DNA of 47,249 bases. Source: a virus. Numbering within the stretch: position 1 is the first letter of the stretch; every line of letters begins with the position of its first letter. Positions 7,752-17,304 of this stretch are shown here, piece by piece. The stretch covers positions 1 to 47,249 of IMG/VR virus record IMGVR_UViG_3300037235_000271. One strand, 5' to 3'. Position numbers and translations under genes: made by a program. The notes under the pieces are model-generated. The model was not told the DNA's origin. It was given only the letters and a program-made list of their open reading frames with translations, and ran no database searches.

Positions 7752-9275
7752 ATGCCTAGTGCTCAAACCCTCTCCATCCCCAAACGCTGGCCACTGGTCA
7801 ACCGGTTTCAGTCCCGCGACATTGGCACTCCTATCACACGTGATGCCCGGCTGATTAACTGCTTCGCTGAACTAGATCCTGAGGATCAGGAATACTACAT
7901 CTACAAACGCTTGGGAATAAGCCCCACTCCTTTATGGACTGAGAGCCCTGTTGGTGGAAGCAACGCTGGAGGTCTCTACACCTATGTATTCCCCCTCAGC
8001 GCTAATCACGCCCCCTTTGTAATCTCTTCCATCGGTGCGCAGTATTACGCCGCAACCGCTGGTACAGGCACTATTGTCAACATTGGCCCTGCCCCATCCG
8101 TCGGCCCATTTACAGGATTCTTTTCTTATTTCGAAACGATTAACTCTAATCCTCAGACAGTTGTCATACAAAATCTCTTAGGTGGAGTAATCTACACCCC
8201 CTCCACTAATGCCTTTGTCAGTATCACTGATGTAAACTTCACCGCCTTGGCACTCGTTCCTGGCTGGGCCTATCTCGATGGCTGGCTATTCGTTATGGAT
8301 GTTAACGGTGCTATCTGGGGGACACAGAACCAGAACAATGCCCTAGTCTGGAGTGGCACCAACAAGATTCTTGCCTCTACCCAGGCTGACCAAGGCATGT
8401 TCATTGCAACGCAGTTGACTTATGTCATTGCCTTTAAACAGTGGACTACTCAACCCTTCTACGACGCAGGTAATCCTGTCGGTTCGCCGCTCTCTCCCAT
8501 TCCTAATGCGCAGATCCCTTATGGCTGTTTCAGTGGCTTCACTGTTCAAAAGATAGATGAGATCCTCATCTGGGTAACCGCCAACCGTGTGCCTAGCGCA
8601 CAGGTTGTGATAATGGAAAATCTCAGTACCAAGATCATCTCTACCCCCGCCATCGACCGCGTGCTTCATGCCGCGATATTTCTCTACGGCTCAGGCGGTG
8701 GTAGCGGACAAATATTCTCCTGGGTCACAAAATACTCAGGCCATCGTTGGTATGGTGTGACTTTCACCACTCTCAATATTACTCTAGTCTATGATCTAGA
8801 TCAAAAGCTTTGGTATATCTGGTCTGATCCCTCTGGTAATATGTGGCCTGTGGCGGCTATGACCTACGTCCCGCCCTTAGGCCCTGGTCAGGGTAATATC
8901 CCTGGTCAACATATTATTCAGCATACCACCAACGGTGGTATCTATACTATGGATCCGGCTGTTTACAGTGACCTTGGGGTTCTATTCCCCATGGACATCT
9001 ACACTCCCAATTTCACTGGGGGGACCCAGCGTTCCAAGTCCCTCAACATGCTTTACTTCCTCGCTGACAAAGTCCAGGGACAGCTCCTCGCCCGCTACAG
9101 CGATGATGATTATAACACCTGGTCTAACTTCCGCTCGATAGATCTGTTCGACGACCGACCCCTTCTGGACCAAGACGGCTCGTTCTACCGCCGGGCGTAT
9201 CACTTTCGCTACTTGACCAACAACAAGCTGCGGATTAAGTCCGGCGATTTGCAACTCGACATAGGTACTCTATGA
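7752..9275 (+). CDS. Tail hub / DNA-stabilisation protein, P22 gp10-like
   Basis: This 507-residue all-beta protein resembles gp10-type packaged-DNA stabilisers that close the portal and form the tail hub. Evidence is the RDARLINCFAELDPEDQEYYIYKR start, repeated propeller-like strands, GHRWYGVTFTTLNITLVYDL followed by LWYIWSDPSG, and a C-terminal WSNFRSIDLFDDRP and FRYLTNNKLRI block. It follows the gp4-like gene, as in P22. No clear Shine-Dalgarno precedes the ATG; an operator-like pair occupies that region instead. The stop overlaps the next start by 4 bases. Confidence 0.65.
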   Translation: MPSAQTLSIPKRWPLVNRFQSRDIGTPITRDARLINCFAELDPEDQEYYIYKRLGISPTPLWTESPVGGSNAGGLYTYVFPLSANHAPFVISSIGAQYYAATAGTGTIVNIGPAPSVGPFTGFFSYFETINSNPQTVVIQNLLGGVIYTPSTNAFVSITDVNFTALALVPGWAYLDGWLFVMDVNGAIWGTQNQNNALVWSGTNKILASTQADQGMFIATQLTYVIAFKQWTTQPFYDAGNPVGSPLSPIPNAQIPYGCFSGFTVQKIDEILIWVTANRVPSAQVVIMENLSTKIISTPAIDRVLHAAIFLYGSGGGSGQIFSWVTKYSGHRWYGVTFTTLNITLVYDLDQKLWYIWSDPSGNMWPVAAMTYVPPLGPGQGNIPGQHIIQHTTNGGIYTMDPAVYSDLGVLFPMDIYTPNFTGGTQRSKSLNMLYFLADKVQGQLLARYSDDDYNTWSNFRSIDLFDDRPLLDQDGSFYRRAYHFRYLTNNKLRIKSGDLQLDIGTL

Positions 9276-9499
9276 CTATTATCAGACTCCCAATTCCTCC
9301 CCCACGTGAAATATCAGTTATAGAGTCCAGCGGGAAGATGAACTTGGTCTGGTACCAGTGGTTTACCATCCTCCAACAGGACCTAGCTCTAGGCCTCACC
9401 ACCCCCGCTATCACCACTGCCAAGCTTACCACCGGCGGCGCTAATGGTTCGATGACCTTCACCTTTGGCTTACTCACCGCTGTGACGGCCGCGACATGA
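9272..9499 (+). CDS. Small virion-module protein
   Basis: This 75-residue protein overlaps the gp10-like stop (ATGA) and the next gene start. It has a Pro-rich N-terminus, a central WYQWFTILQQDLALG segment typical of small proteins found before tail-spike or connector genes, and a Thr/Ala/Gly-rich end. No enzymatic motif is visible. It is probably a minor tail or adaptor component, inferred from context. Confidence 0.55.
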   Translation: MTIIRLPIPPPREISVIESSGKMNLVWYQWFTILQQDLALGLTTPAITTAKLTTGGANGSMTFTFGLLTAVTAAT

Positions 9500-9951
9500 C
9501 AATGCTATTCAGTCGTGAGAATTTCTCTGACTGCTTCTACGAAGCCCTTCCCCTAGTCCAGAAGCACTATGATGAAATCGCCTGGAATAAGGACAATATC
9601 CCGCTCGACGTCGATGAAGATCTCTATTCCAAGCTGGACTCCGAAGGCATCGCTATATTCTACACCGGCCGGGTATATGGAGAGATCAAGGCCTATAACG
9701 TCTTTCTCCTCCGAACCAATCCCCATTATAAGTCCACTCGCTTCGCCTCCAACGACGTGATCTATATCGATCCTGAGCACCGCGGCATCGGGCGGGAGTT
9801 CATTGACTTCTGCGAAGCGGACCTTCGATCCCTTGGTACCAATATCATTACCTATCATGTGAAGCTTGCGTTCAACTGGGGCTCTATCCTCGTCCGAAAG
9901 GGCTTTACCCCTCTCGATACTGTCTGGGCAAAATATCTGGGAGAATCATAA
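9496..9951 (+). CDS. GNAT-like acetyltransferase-fold protein
   Basis: The 151-residue protein has the GNAT layout: an N-terminal helix, two strands (GIAIFYTGRVYGEIKAYNVFLL), then NDVIYIDPEHRGIGREFIDF, in which HRGIGREF resembles the acetyl-CoA pyrophosphate loop (Q/RxxGxG/A), followed by NIITYHVKLAFNWGSILVRKGFTPLD. T7 gp13 and similar proteins in podoviruses also have GNAT-like folds and sit among internal virion genes, which fits this position. Whether it is an active enzyme or a structural factor is open. It overlaps the previous stop by 4 bases. Confidence 0.65.
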   Translation: MTMLFSRENFSDCFYEALPLVQKHYDEIAWNKDNIPLDVDEDLYSKLDSEGIAIFYTGRVYGEIKAYNVFLLRTNPHYKSTRFASNDVIYIDPEHRGIGREFIDFCEADLRSLGTNIITYHVKLAFNWGSILVRKGFTPLDTVWAKYLGES

Positions 9952-9952
9952 A

Positions 9953-10555
9953 ATGGCATTCAGCGGTGCAGTCATGCTCGTCGGTTCCCTCGCAAGTGCA
10001 GGCGTAGCCGCCTACAGCGCCTCCCAACAGGGTTCGATTGCTGGCCAACAAGAAGGCATGGCGCAAACTGTATTTGGTGAGCAGCAAGGCTATGCCCAGC
10101 AGCTCGCTTCTCTCATCAACAATCCCAGCTCTGTCACCAGCCTTCCAGGCTATCAATTTAACTTTGGCCAGGGCACCGACGCTGTCACTCGTGAAATGGC
10201 CTCGAGTGGGTTTAGCGGCTCTGGAAACGAAGCCATTGCCTTAACCCAGTACGGCCAGGGCTATGCCCAAAATACATTCAATCAGTACGCTAGCTTGCTC
10301 TCCAGCCTCGCCGGCTTGAGTTCTCCTGTCAATCCCACTGGCGCCCTTGGCGGAGCTTCATCTGCTAACACTGCTGGCTATAACCAGTATGGCGGGGCTC
10401 TAGCCAGCCTTGGCTTTATGGCTGGGCAGAATAATAGCGGAGCTGGCCTCGGCGGCTTTGGTGGAGGCTGGGGCGGAGGAGGAGGATCCAGTGGTTGGAT
10501 ACCTAACTCTGGCGGTCTAACCTACGATACTGGCTTCGCTGGCATTGTCTCTTAG
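9953..10555 (+). CDS. Putative DNA-ejection (internal virion) protein, small
   Basis: This 200-residue protein starts with a hydrophobic helix (VMLVGSLASAGVAAYSA) followed by Gln/Ala/Ser/Gly-rich sequence with helical Gln repeats. The C-terminal 50 residues are glycine-rich (GGFGGGWGGGGGSSG). Such proteins are encoded first in the three-gene ejection cassettes of podoviruses and are expelled into the cell envelope with the DNA. The start was taken at the ATG 1 base after the previous stop. The two larger ejection candidates follow. Confidence 0.6.
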   Translation: MAFSGAVMLVGSLASAGVAAYSASQQGSIAGQQEGMAQTVFGEQQGYAQQLASLINNPSSVTSLPGYQFNFGQGTDAVTREMASSGFSGSGNEAIALTQYGQGYAQNTFNQYASLLSSLAGLSSPVNPTGALGGASSANTAGYNQYGGALASLGFMAGQNNSGAGLGGFGGGWGGGGGSSGWIPNSGGLTYDTGFAGIVS

Positions 10556-10564
10556 GAGCATCTC

Positions 10565-11731
10565 ATGAGTGACCTATATGGCTTCGCCTCCGGTCTTCAG
10601 GCTGCCCAACAGGGTCAGATGCAGAAGCAGGAGTTCGCCCAGCAAATGGCGGAGGGCGGACTAAAGCTTCAACAGGAACAGGTCAATCTCGATACCAGCA
10701 AGCTTGCCCTTCAGTCCCAGCAATCTATGATGAAGCGCATGGCGAGTATGGGAACCATGGGGGCTGATGATCCCACTGGCATCACCGACACTGTCGCATC
10801 ACAGATGGATCAAATGACCCAGCTGGCCTTGGCCTCCGGCCGGCCGGAGGAAGCAAAGGAATACGCTAAAACCGCCTCGACCCTTCGAACCAACCAGGCG
10901 AAGATTACCGAAGAACAGAGAAAGATCTCTAACCAAAAACTCAAGGACGTCAGCGATCTGCTTGGAAATGTCACCGATGCGAATTCCTGGCGCAGCGCTG
11001 TCAACACCTTCCAAATGCTCCATCCCGATGAGGCGAAGGATCCTCAGGTTCAGCGAATCCTCTCCATGTCCTATTCCCCTGACATGATCAGATCTATCTC
11101 CAGTGCTATTCAGAGCCAAAAGGACAAGGCAGAGATAGCCGCCGCCCAAGCGCGTGCGCAGGCTGAAAGTGCTGCCGCTCAAGAGCATACAGCTCGTTTG
11201 CCTCTCATTGAGGCTCAGACTCGAGAGGCGGATCTCAGAGGAGATAAGCTGACTAAAGAGGGGGCTATTACTAAGGCTCCAACCTCGAGCGAGATCAAGT
11301 CCATCTCCGATCTGGTTCAGGAAAAGTACAACCTAGATACTCCCGATGAACTCGCCCGCGCGCGGAATGTCTCCCGCATCGTCGCCGAGCGAATGAAATC
11401 CCTTCGTGCCAATAATCCAGCGATGACCCAGGTGGCCGCCGCCAAACAGGCCTTCCAAGAAGCCGACCGGCGGGGGGATTTTGGCGGACTGAGCTCGGTA
11501 GCCAAAACCCCTGGCGCTTCGCCTGCGAAGCCACTTCCCATGCCATCCAAGGATGGGAGGCTTAGCCCTTCTGCTCTCAAACCTAATCAGTATTACAAGG
11601 GCATCGGTAAGTATTCGGACAAGACCTATCTCTGGACCGGCGAAGCCTTCATCCCCGTCGGCACGGGGCCAGGAGAAGTTAGTGAGGAATCTTCAGAAGA
11701 TAAAGACGAAGATACTGAGGAAGCTGAATAA
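10565..11731 (+). CDS. Putative DNA-ejection (internal virion) protein, medium
   Basis: The 388-residue protein is almost entirely helical, rich in Gln, Ala, Met and Glu, with long coiled-coil stretches (about 20-75, 100-150 and 195-250). The end is strongly acidic (EVSEESSEDKDEDTEEAE). This composition and the place between a small glycine-rich protein and a 1328-residue protein match the second ejection protein of T7/P22-type phages. Its stop overlaps the next ATG by one base. No enzymatic motif is seen. Confidence 0.6.
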   Translation: MSDLYGFASGLQAAQQGQMQKQEFAQQMAEGGLKLQQEQVNLDTSKLALQSQQSMMKRMASMGTMGADDPTGITDTVASQMDQMTQLALASGRPEEAKEYAKTASTLRTNQAKITEEQRKISNQKLKDVSDLLGNVTDANSWRSAVNTFQMLHPDEAKDPQVQRILSMSYSPDMIRSISSAIQSQKDKAEIAAAQARAQAESAAAQEHTARLPLIEAQTREADLRGDKLTKEGAITKAPTSSEIKSISDLVQEKYNLDTPDELARARNVSRIVAERMKSLRANNPAMTQVAAAKQAFQEADRRGDFGGLSSVAKTPGASPAKPLPMPSKDGRLSPSALKPNQYYKGIGKYSDKTYLWTGEAFIPVGTGPGEVSEESSEDKDEDTEEAE

Positions 11732-14700
11732 TGGCTGTTTCGCTGGAGGAGATGCTTGGACAGATAAAAGCATCTCCTCCCAAACCCAGTTCTGTACCTG
11801 GCTCTGTCTCACTTGAGCAGATGACAGGGCAAGTTAAGCCAGCTAAACCATCTCTAGCGTCTGCTACTCTCGGCGCTCCGGTTCAAACTGCCAAGGACTA
11901 CTGGTCTCACTATACCGAATTGTCTAACCAATATCTCGCCGGGATTAAAAAGAACTTCGGCGATGTGGACAAGGCAGAGACTATCCTTGGCCAGCTATCC
12001 AGCGCTGCCAAGGGCTGGATGGACATACTAGGCGCGGTGTGGTCGCCGGTGGAAGCCGGAGTTGATATCATAGCCTCGCACCCTATTCAACAGGCTGTAA
12101 AGCTTGCAGGGGAGAAGGTTGAGAAACTCGCGCCGGAAAAGGGAACCAGCTCGGCGGCCATTACCAAGGCGGATGTGAGGCAAACTGTTGAGGGTCTGAA
12201 CCAGTTCATCGATATAGGACTTCAGACCGCCGTCGGTTTTCTGGGAGGAAAGGAAACTCCGAGAATGTCTAGGACTGCAGTGACTACTGAGGAAATGTCA
12301 GGGGCTGTAGCTAAGGAAGCCGCAACCACGATCGAACCTAAGGGAGATATAGTCCCTTCTCCCTCCACCTCAATCTCTAAACCTCGCGGCCGAGTGGTAA
12401 CAGGTCCTGACGGCAAGCCGACAATCGTTAGAACCACTCCCGAAGCAGCCAAGGCCCAAGTCAGCGAAGGCATGCATACTCTGAATGAAGAGCTTCGCGG
12501 TCCTGTAATGGACATGCCGTCGGCCGTGCATCCAGCATTGCAAGATTGGGGGGCTATCCAGGCTCGTATGGCGGGTGCCTATAAACAAGCCTTGGAATCT
12601 GGCACTCCACTTCCCGCCCATGGACTTCTCGATGAAATGATCCGCCATGCGGATGAAGGAGCAGCAAAGTCAGTTCTATCTAAGATCCGTCAGTTTGTCG
12701 ATAACGTTCCGGTTAACTTCGTTCGAGAACTACCTCAAGAACTATTCCCGACTAAGATACCTGAATCAGCCTACGGCCTCTACATCGGTGAAAAACACGC
12801 CGTTTGGATCAAGCCAGATCTATCTGCTGCGGGAGGAATCTCACTTGGAGGAATAGCCAAGGAATCCCGTGGTATTGCTCATGAACTTGTTCATGCTGCG
12901 ACAGTTCAATTTATTCACTCTAACCCTCTCCATCCTCTGGTTAAAGAACTGGAAAACCTTCGCCTCGAGGCCCAGAAGCAAATCGAGGATTGGGAGGCAG
13001 AGACTGGAGCTTACGCTACTCACTATGGGATGACAAATTCTAAGGAATTCGTCGCTGAGGCAATGACGAATCCAAAGTTCCAAAAGTTTCTTTCCAGAAT
13101 GAAGAGTGGAACTATTTCACTCTGGAACCGCCTTGCCTCTCTCATCGGGCGTATGTTTGGAGCACATAGTCCAGAGGAGCAGAACTTCCTCCATCGGGTG
13201 ATGACTAATGCTGAAGACCTTATGAAGGCTCAGAAGAGAATGAATACCTCTGGTGCTAATGACGTCGTAGCCTTTGCTACGGATGAAGGGCAGAAGCCTA
13301 TCATCCGAGAACAGGTTATGAATGCCGCCCGAAGAATTACTGGGGTTGAAACCAGCATCACTCGCCTCGGTGGCTATATCGAAGAGGTTCGCCGAGCATT
13401 GTATGCCGAGGGCCTTGGCCCCGCCGCCCGCACTGCTGCTTCAGTCATCTCTCGCCGGGTGGGAGAGCTTATGCACAGCGATGCCCTCGCCAACGTCGGA
13501 TCGAAGATCCGTCGGGACTATTGGCACTCGAATCCTGAAAAGGTTAACGATTTCATCCAAGCCTTTGAAACAGGTGCTCAGTTGCCCGGCCGAGAGATGG
13601 CTGAGATGCGGTATCGCTATAAAGCCTGGAATTACAACATCTATTCTCAGGACGCCGCTAACGGTATTACTTATGAGGCCCGCGACAACTATCTCTACCA
13701 CACGTTTGAGAAGTCTGACGAAGTTGCAAAGTGGTTTGAGGAGCACTTTGGCAAGAAGTGGGGCGACCCCTCATTCACCAAGGATCGAGTCTTCGACCTC
13801 TATGCCCAGGCGGTGAAGGCTGGGTTCAAACCTCGGTTTGATAATCCAGAAGACATTATGCTTGCCCGCCAACACTCCAGCAACGTTGCAGAGATGCAGG
13901 TGCAGATCCTTCAGGACCTCGAGCATTGGGGCCTGGCGAAGGAAGTATCCAAAGGAGCCGAACCCCCTAAGTTCAACTCCACTCGCCGCCGGTCACCCAA
14001 CGGGACTTGGTACTGGGTCGATAACCAAGCAACTCAGCTACTCCATAATTCCTTCGACACAACCTCGCTCTGGAATGCTAAGGGACTCAAAGGGGATGCC
14101 TTCCGCTCGGCAATGGAAGTCAAAAATCTAATCGTACCGATTAGGCTTGCGCTCAGCGGATTTCATCCCCTTCACGTTATTCACATCGATAACGCTGCTG
14201 CGACCGCCCGGGCATGGAAAGACATGCTTGCTGGCACTCGCAGTCCTCTCTCCACCTTTAAAGAGATGCTTAAAAGCGCCACGCTCTACCGCTCCTTTTG
14301 GGAAAATCCTCGGATTGGCGGACGTCTCATAAAGGTCTGGGACGGCTGGATAGCTGAGAAGGACCTCACCAAGGCGGATACCCAAAGCCTTCGCTTTATG
14401 CTCGAGGGTGGGTTTACTCCCCACTTGAGCCAAGATTTCAAGACCCAAGCGCTCTATAGCTTCCGCCAGTCGCTTCGCGAACACAGTCCCAAAGCCATCT
14501 GGCAAGCTCCGTTTGCCTTACTCGACGCCCTTCGCTATCCAATCTTCGACGTCTGGATTCCAAATCTCAAAGCTGCGAGCTTTAACCACGAAGCCGAGTC
14601 CCTACTTCGAGCCCGCCCGGAGCTAGCTTCAAACGATCTCCAGCGCCAACTTGCCCTGCGAAAGATTTCTAAGTCTATTGACAATCGCTATGGAGAGATG

Positions 14701-15717
14701 AACTACAACTCCCTCTTCTGGCCTCGATGGTTCAAAGACCTCATGGTAGCGAATACTCTAAGCCTTGGCTGGCAGATGGGATTCATCAGGGAGTTCGGCG
14801 GCGGTGCACTCGATGCTGGACAATTCGTTCGGGGCACCGATCGTGTTCAGCGAATTAAATCTGGCGCTCTTGACCGCCCCCTATTTGTCTCTTCTTACAT
14901 CCTCTCCGCCATGGCCTATGGTGGTCTTATGACCTGGGGCCTTAGTGGCCAACTGCCCACAGGCATCTATGACTACATCTTCCCCCGCATTGGCAAGACG
15001 GACTCCCGCGACCAGCCCCAGCGCATTAACACGATGTTCTACACTCGTGAATTCGCTGGGATATACAAGCATATGGAAGACCAGGGGATGGTTGAAGGGC
15101 TTGGTAAATTGGCCAGCTCTAAAGCCTCCGGCCTCATTGGACTTGCAAGTGAGGTTACTTCAGGCATCAATTCCTTTGGACAAGAAATTAGGAACCCTGA
15201 TTCGCCTTCGTATCGAAAAGTTGAGGAGACCCTTGCTTACGTGCTCTCTGACCTCGAGCCGATCTCGACACAACAGATGAAGGAGGGGGATACTCAGAGC
15301 AAGGTGCTTAGCGGCCTTGGCTTCACTCCCGCACCGAAGTATATTACCGAGTCCAAAACCGAGTCGCAGATTAGGCTGGACTATAGCAAGTATGTGAGGC
15401 CACAAGAGACGCCCTTTGAAAGGGCTAGATATGGAGCTGAGTTCACTAAGCTCAAGGATCAATATTCCAAGGGCGACGAAGGTTTTGGAGAGTCCTTGGA
15501 CAAGTTTATGGAAGTGCATCAGGTTACTCCCAGCGAGCGCCGGCGGGTGTTTAAGGCACTTAGAAGTGATACTCCCCCAAGTCATAGAATGTTCTCCAAA
15601 CTGCCGTGGGAAGTACAGAAAAGGTTGTTAGATAAGATGACCGATGAAAAGCGGGATGAGTATCTTCCTCTATCGGACAAGCAGCATCTCCGTCATCACT
15701 ATGAAGCGAGTGAGTGA
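11731..15717 (+). CDS. Large internal virion / ejection protein with zinc-metalloprotease domain
   Basis: This is the largest gene (1328 aa). The N-terminus has two short repeats (VSLEEMLGQIKA and VSLEQMTGQVKP). Residues about 330-450 form a gluzincin-like domain: HELVH at 384-388 and a downstream EFVAEAM segment that could give the third zinc ligand. The rest is helical and forms the predicted ejection body. In podoviruses such proteins pass with the genome into the periplasm, where an enzymatic domain opens the envelope; here a protease replaces the more usual lytic transglycosylase. The stop overlaps the ATP-grasp gene start (TGATG). Confidence 0.7.
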   Translation: MAVSLEEMLGQIKASPPKPSSVPGSVSLEQMTGQVKPAKPSLASATLGAPVQTAKDYWSHYTELSNQYLAGIKKNFGDVDKAETILGQLSSAAKGWMDILGAVWSPVEAGVDIIASHPIQQAVKLAGEKVEKLAPEKGTSSAAITKADVRQTVEGLNQFIDIGLQTAVGFLGGKETPRMSRTAVTTEEMSGAVAKEAATTIEPKGDIVPSPSTSISKPRGRVVTGPDGKPTIVRTTPEAAKAQVSEGMHTLNEELRGPVMDMPSAVHPALQDWGAIQARMAGAYKQALESGTPLPAHGLLDEMIRHADEGAAKSVLSKIRQFVDNVPVNFVRELPQELFPTKIPESAYGLYIGEKHAVWIKPDLSAAGGISLGGIAKESRGIAHELVHAATVQFIHSNPLHPLVKELENLRLEAQKQIEDWEAETGAYATHYGMTNSKEFVAEAMTNPKFQKFLSRMKSGTISLWNRLASLIGRMFGAHSPEEQNFLHRVMTNAEDLMKAQKRMNTSGANDVVAFATDEGQKPIIREQVMNAARRITGVETSITRLGGYIEEVRRALYAEGLGPAARTAASVISRRVGELMHSDALANVGSKIRRDYWHSNPEKVNDFIQAFETGAQLPGREMAEMRYRYKAWNYNIYSQDAANGITYEARDNYLYHTFEKSDEVAKWFEEHFGKKWGDPSFTKDRVFDLYAQAVKAGFKPRFDNPEDIMLARQHSSNVAEMQVQILQDLEHWGLAKEVSKGAEPPKFNSTRRRSPNGTWYWVDNQATQLLHNSFDTTSLWNAKGLKGDAFRSAMEVKNLIVPIRLALSGFHPLHVIHIDNAAATARAWKDMLAGTRSPLSTFKEMLKSATLYRSFWENPRIGGRLIKVWDGWIAEKDLTKADTQSLRFMLEGGFTPHLSQDFKTQALYSFRQSLREHSPKAIWQAPFALLDALRYPIFDVWIPNLKAASFNHEAESLLRARPELASNDLQRQLALRKISKSIDNRYGEMNYNSLFWPRWFKDLMVANTLSLGWQMGFIREFGGGALDAGQFVRGTDRVQRIKSGALDRPLFVSSYILSAMAYGGLMTWGLSGQLPTGIYDYIFPRIGKTDSRDQPQRINTMFYTREFAGIYKHMEDQGMVEGLGKLASSKASGLIGLASEVTSGINSFGQEIRNPDSPSYRKVEETLAYVLSDLEPISTQQMKEGDTQSKVLSGLGFTPAPKYITESKTESQIRLDYSKYVRPQETPFERARYGAEFTKLKDQYSKGDEGFGESLDKFMEVHQVTPSERRRVFKALRSDTPPSHRMFSKLPWEVQKRLLDKMTDEKRDEYLPLSDKQHLRHHYEASE

Positions 15718-17027
15718 TGAAAGTACTATTCATGGACTTTAAACATGACGAAGGGCGGGCGATGGACCTCGCCCTGCGAGCGCAAGACGCCGGCCACATC
15801 GTGCGATATTGGATGCCCTCTAACCTTCATATTGGAAAAGGGCTTGTAGATAAGCCTAAGGAATGGAAACCATCCATGGACTGGGCAGAGCTTATTGTGC
15901 TGACGGGGAATTGTGACTATCCTGAGGGTCTTGATGAATACTTCACCAAGGGCTATCCTATCCTCGGTACGAATCCGAAGGCAGCAGAGCTTGAACTCGA
16001 TCGGGGGAAAGGACAAGAGATACTCAAGCGTTATGGAGTCGAGACGCTCCCCTACACCGTCGTCTCAAGCCCTGAGGAAGCTATCGAGTTTCTGATCAAA
16101 AAGGGCAAGCCCTATGCGATGAAACCCTGGGGCGGGCTGAGCGACAAGGCTATGACCTACGTTCCGAAGTCGGTTGAAGATGCGCTGTTCACAATTCAAC
16201 TATGGAAGTCCAAGAATATATTCAAGGGCCAATTGATGCTTCAGGAGATGGTGGATGGGATGGAGATAGGGGTGTCGACTTACTTCGGCCCCGGCGGGTT
16301 CGTGCGGGCGAAGGAGGAGTCCTGGGAGCATAAGAAGTTCCTCACAGGTGACCTGGGACAGAATACTGGAGAAATGGGAACAGTTATTCGCTATACAAAG
16401 GAGAGTAAGCTATTCGACGAAGTCCTAGCTCCGATTGAGGACTATCTTCATCTCTGCAACTTCATCGGAGATGCAGGAGTGAACTGCATCATCTCCGACG
16501 GCCGACCATGGCCGCTGGAGTTTACCCTCCGCCTTGGCTGGCCGGCGACCTGTTTACAGCAAGCCGCCCTCCGAACCGACCTCATTGAATGGATGGCTGA
16601 TCTCATCTACGGTCGGGACTCGTTCAAGGTCACCTCTGATCCCATCGTTGGAGTAGTGATGACTCATGGGGACTTCCCTCAGGAGTCTGACCCCGCTCAT
16701 GACTGGTCCAAGTACCCTATCACTGGCATTTCCTCCCGAAACGAAAGGTATATTCACTGGCAACAGGTGATGGATGGAAAGATGTCAGTGATGAAGAACA
16801 AGAAGCTCAATGAAATCCCCGCGATGTGCACAGCAGGACAATATGTCTGTGTCGTAACTGGCTGCGGCCCCACCATCATTGATGCCAAGGCCGAAGCCTA
16901 TCGGACGGTGAGGGAACTCTCTTGGCCTTCAAACATCATGTATCGACTTGACATCGGCGATTGTCTGGAGGAGGAACTTCCAAAGCTTCAGAAATGGGGC
17001 TATGCAGAGGGGATAGAATATGACTGA
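15717..17027 (+). CDS. PurD-like ATP-grasp ligase
   Basis: The 436-residue protein resembles phosphoribosylamine-glycine ligase (GARS, PurD) over most of its length. A Rossmann-like N-terminal domain (about 1-95) leads into GTNPKAAELELDRGKGQEILKRYG, then YAMKPWGG, QEMVDGMEIGVSTYF, TGDLGQNTGEMGTV and NCIISDGRPWPLEFTLRLGWP, matching PurD blocks for ATP and Mg binding (EF-N-R replaced by EFTLRLG). The end is diverged. It could ligate an amine to a carboxylate on a nucleotide, peptide or virion protein; the substrate is unknown. Position in the late operon argues against simple purine synthesis. A GTG at 15714 is an alternative start. Confidence 0.7.
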   Translation: MKVLFMDFKHDEGRAMDLALRAQDAGHIVRYWMPSNLHIGKGLVDKPKEWKPSMDWAELIVLTGNCDYPEGLDEYFTKGYPILGTNPKAAELELDRGKGQEILKRYGVETLPYTVVSSPEEAIEFLIKKGKPYAMKPWGGLSDKAMTYVPKSVEDALFTIQLWKSKNIFKGQLMLQEMVDGMEIGVSTYFGPGGFVRAKEESWEHKKFLTGDLGQNTGEMGTVIRYTKESKLFDEVLAPIEDYLHLCNFIGDAGVNCIISDGRPWPLEFTLRLGWPATCLQQAALRTDLIEWMADLIYGRDSFKVTSDPIVGVVMTHGDFPQESDPAHDWSKYPITGISSRNERYIHWQQVMDGKMSVMKNKKLNEIPAMCTAGQYVCVVTGCGPTIIDAKAEAYRTVRELSWPSNIMYRLDIGDCLEEELPKLQKWGYAEGIEYD

Positions 17028-17304
17028 TGAATCAAAATATATTGACCTCATAACTCTGTTGAAACAGCTACCAACTTCTGAGAATGAAGCCTTAGTTCAG
17101 CGAGATAAAGCTGTGTTATTGGCAGCGGAGCTACAATTGGCTGTTCATCTCAAATCTGAGGGTGATGAGCTCCGGGATGGCTTAAATGTCTATCCTAATT
17201 CAGATAAGGCTAATATTGGTGCTCTGTTTTATATGCATAGTCGACTGTCTGGTTGGCGCTGGTCGACGCGTTCTAATTATCCTATAGACTGGAGTATGAT
17301 CTAA
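17020..17304 (+). CDS. Small protein, unknown function
   Basis: This 94-residue acidic protein overlaps the ATP-grasp stop by 8 bases and the next start by 1 base, so it is translationally coupled to both. It has a helical first half with many Leu, Lys and Glu, and ends in LSGWRWSTRSNYPIDWSMI. No motif was recognised. The base composition is more A/T-rich than that of the neighbours. Confidence 0.55.
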   Translation: MTDESKYIDLITLLKQLPTSENEALVQRDKAVLLAAELQLAVHLKSEGDELRDGLNVYPNSDKANIGALFYMHSRLSGWRWSTRSNYPIDWSMI

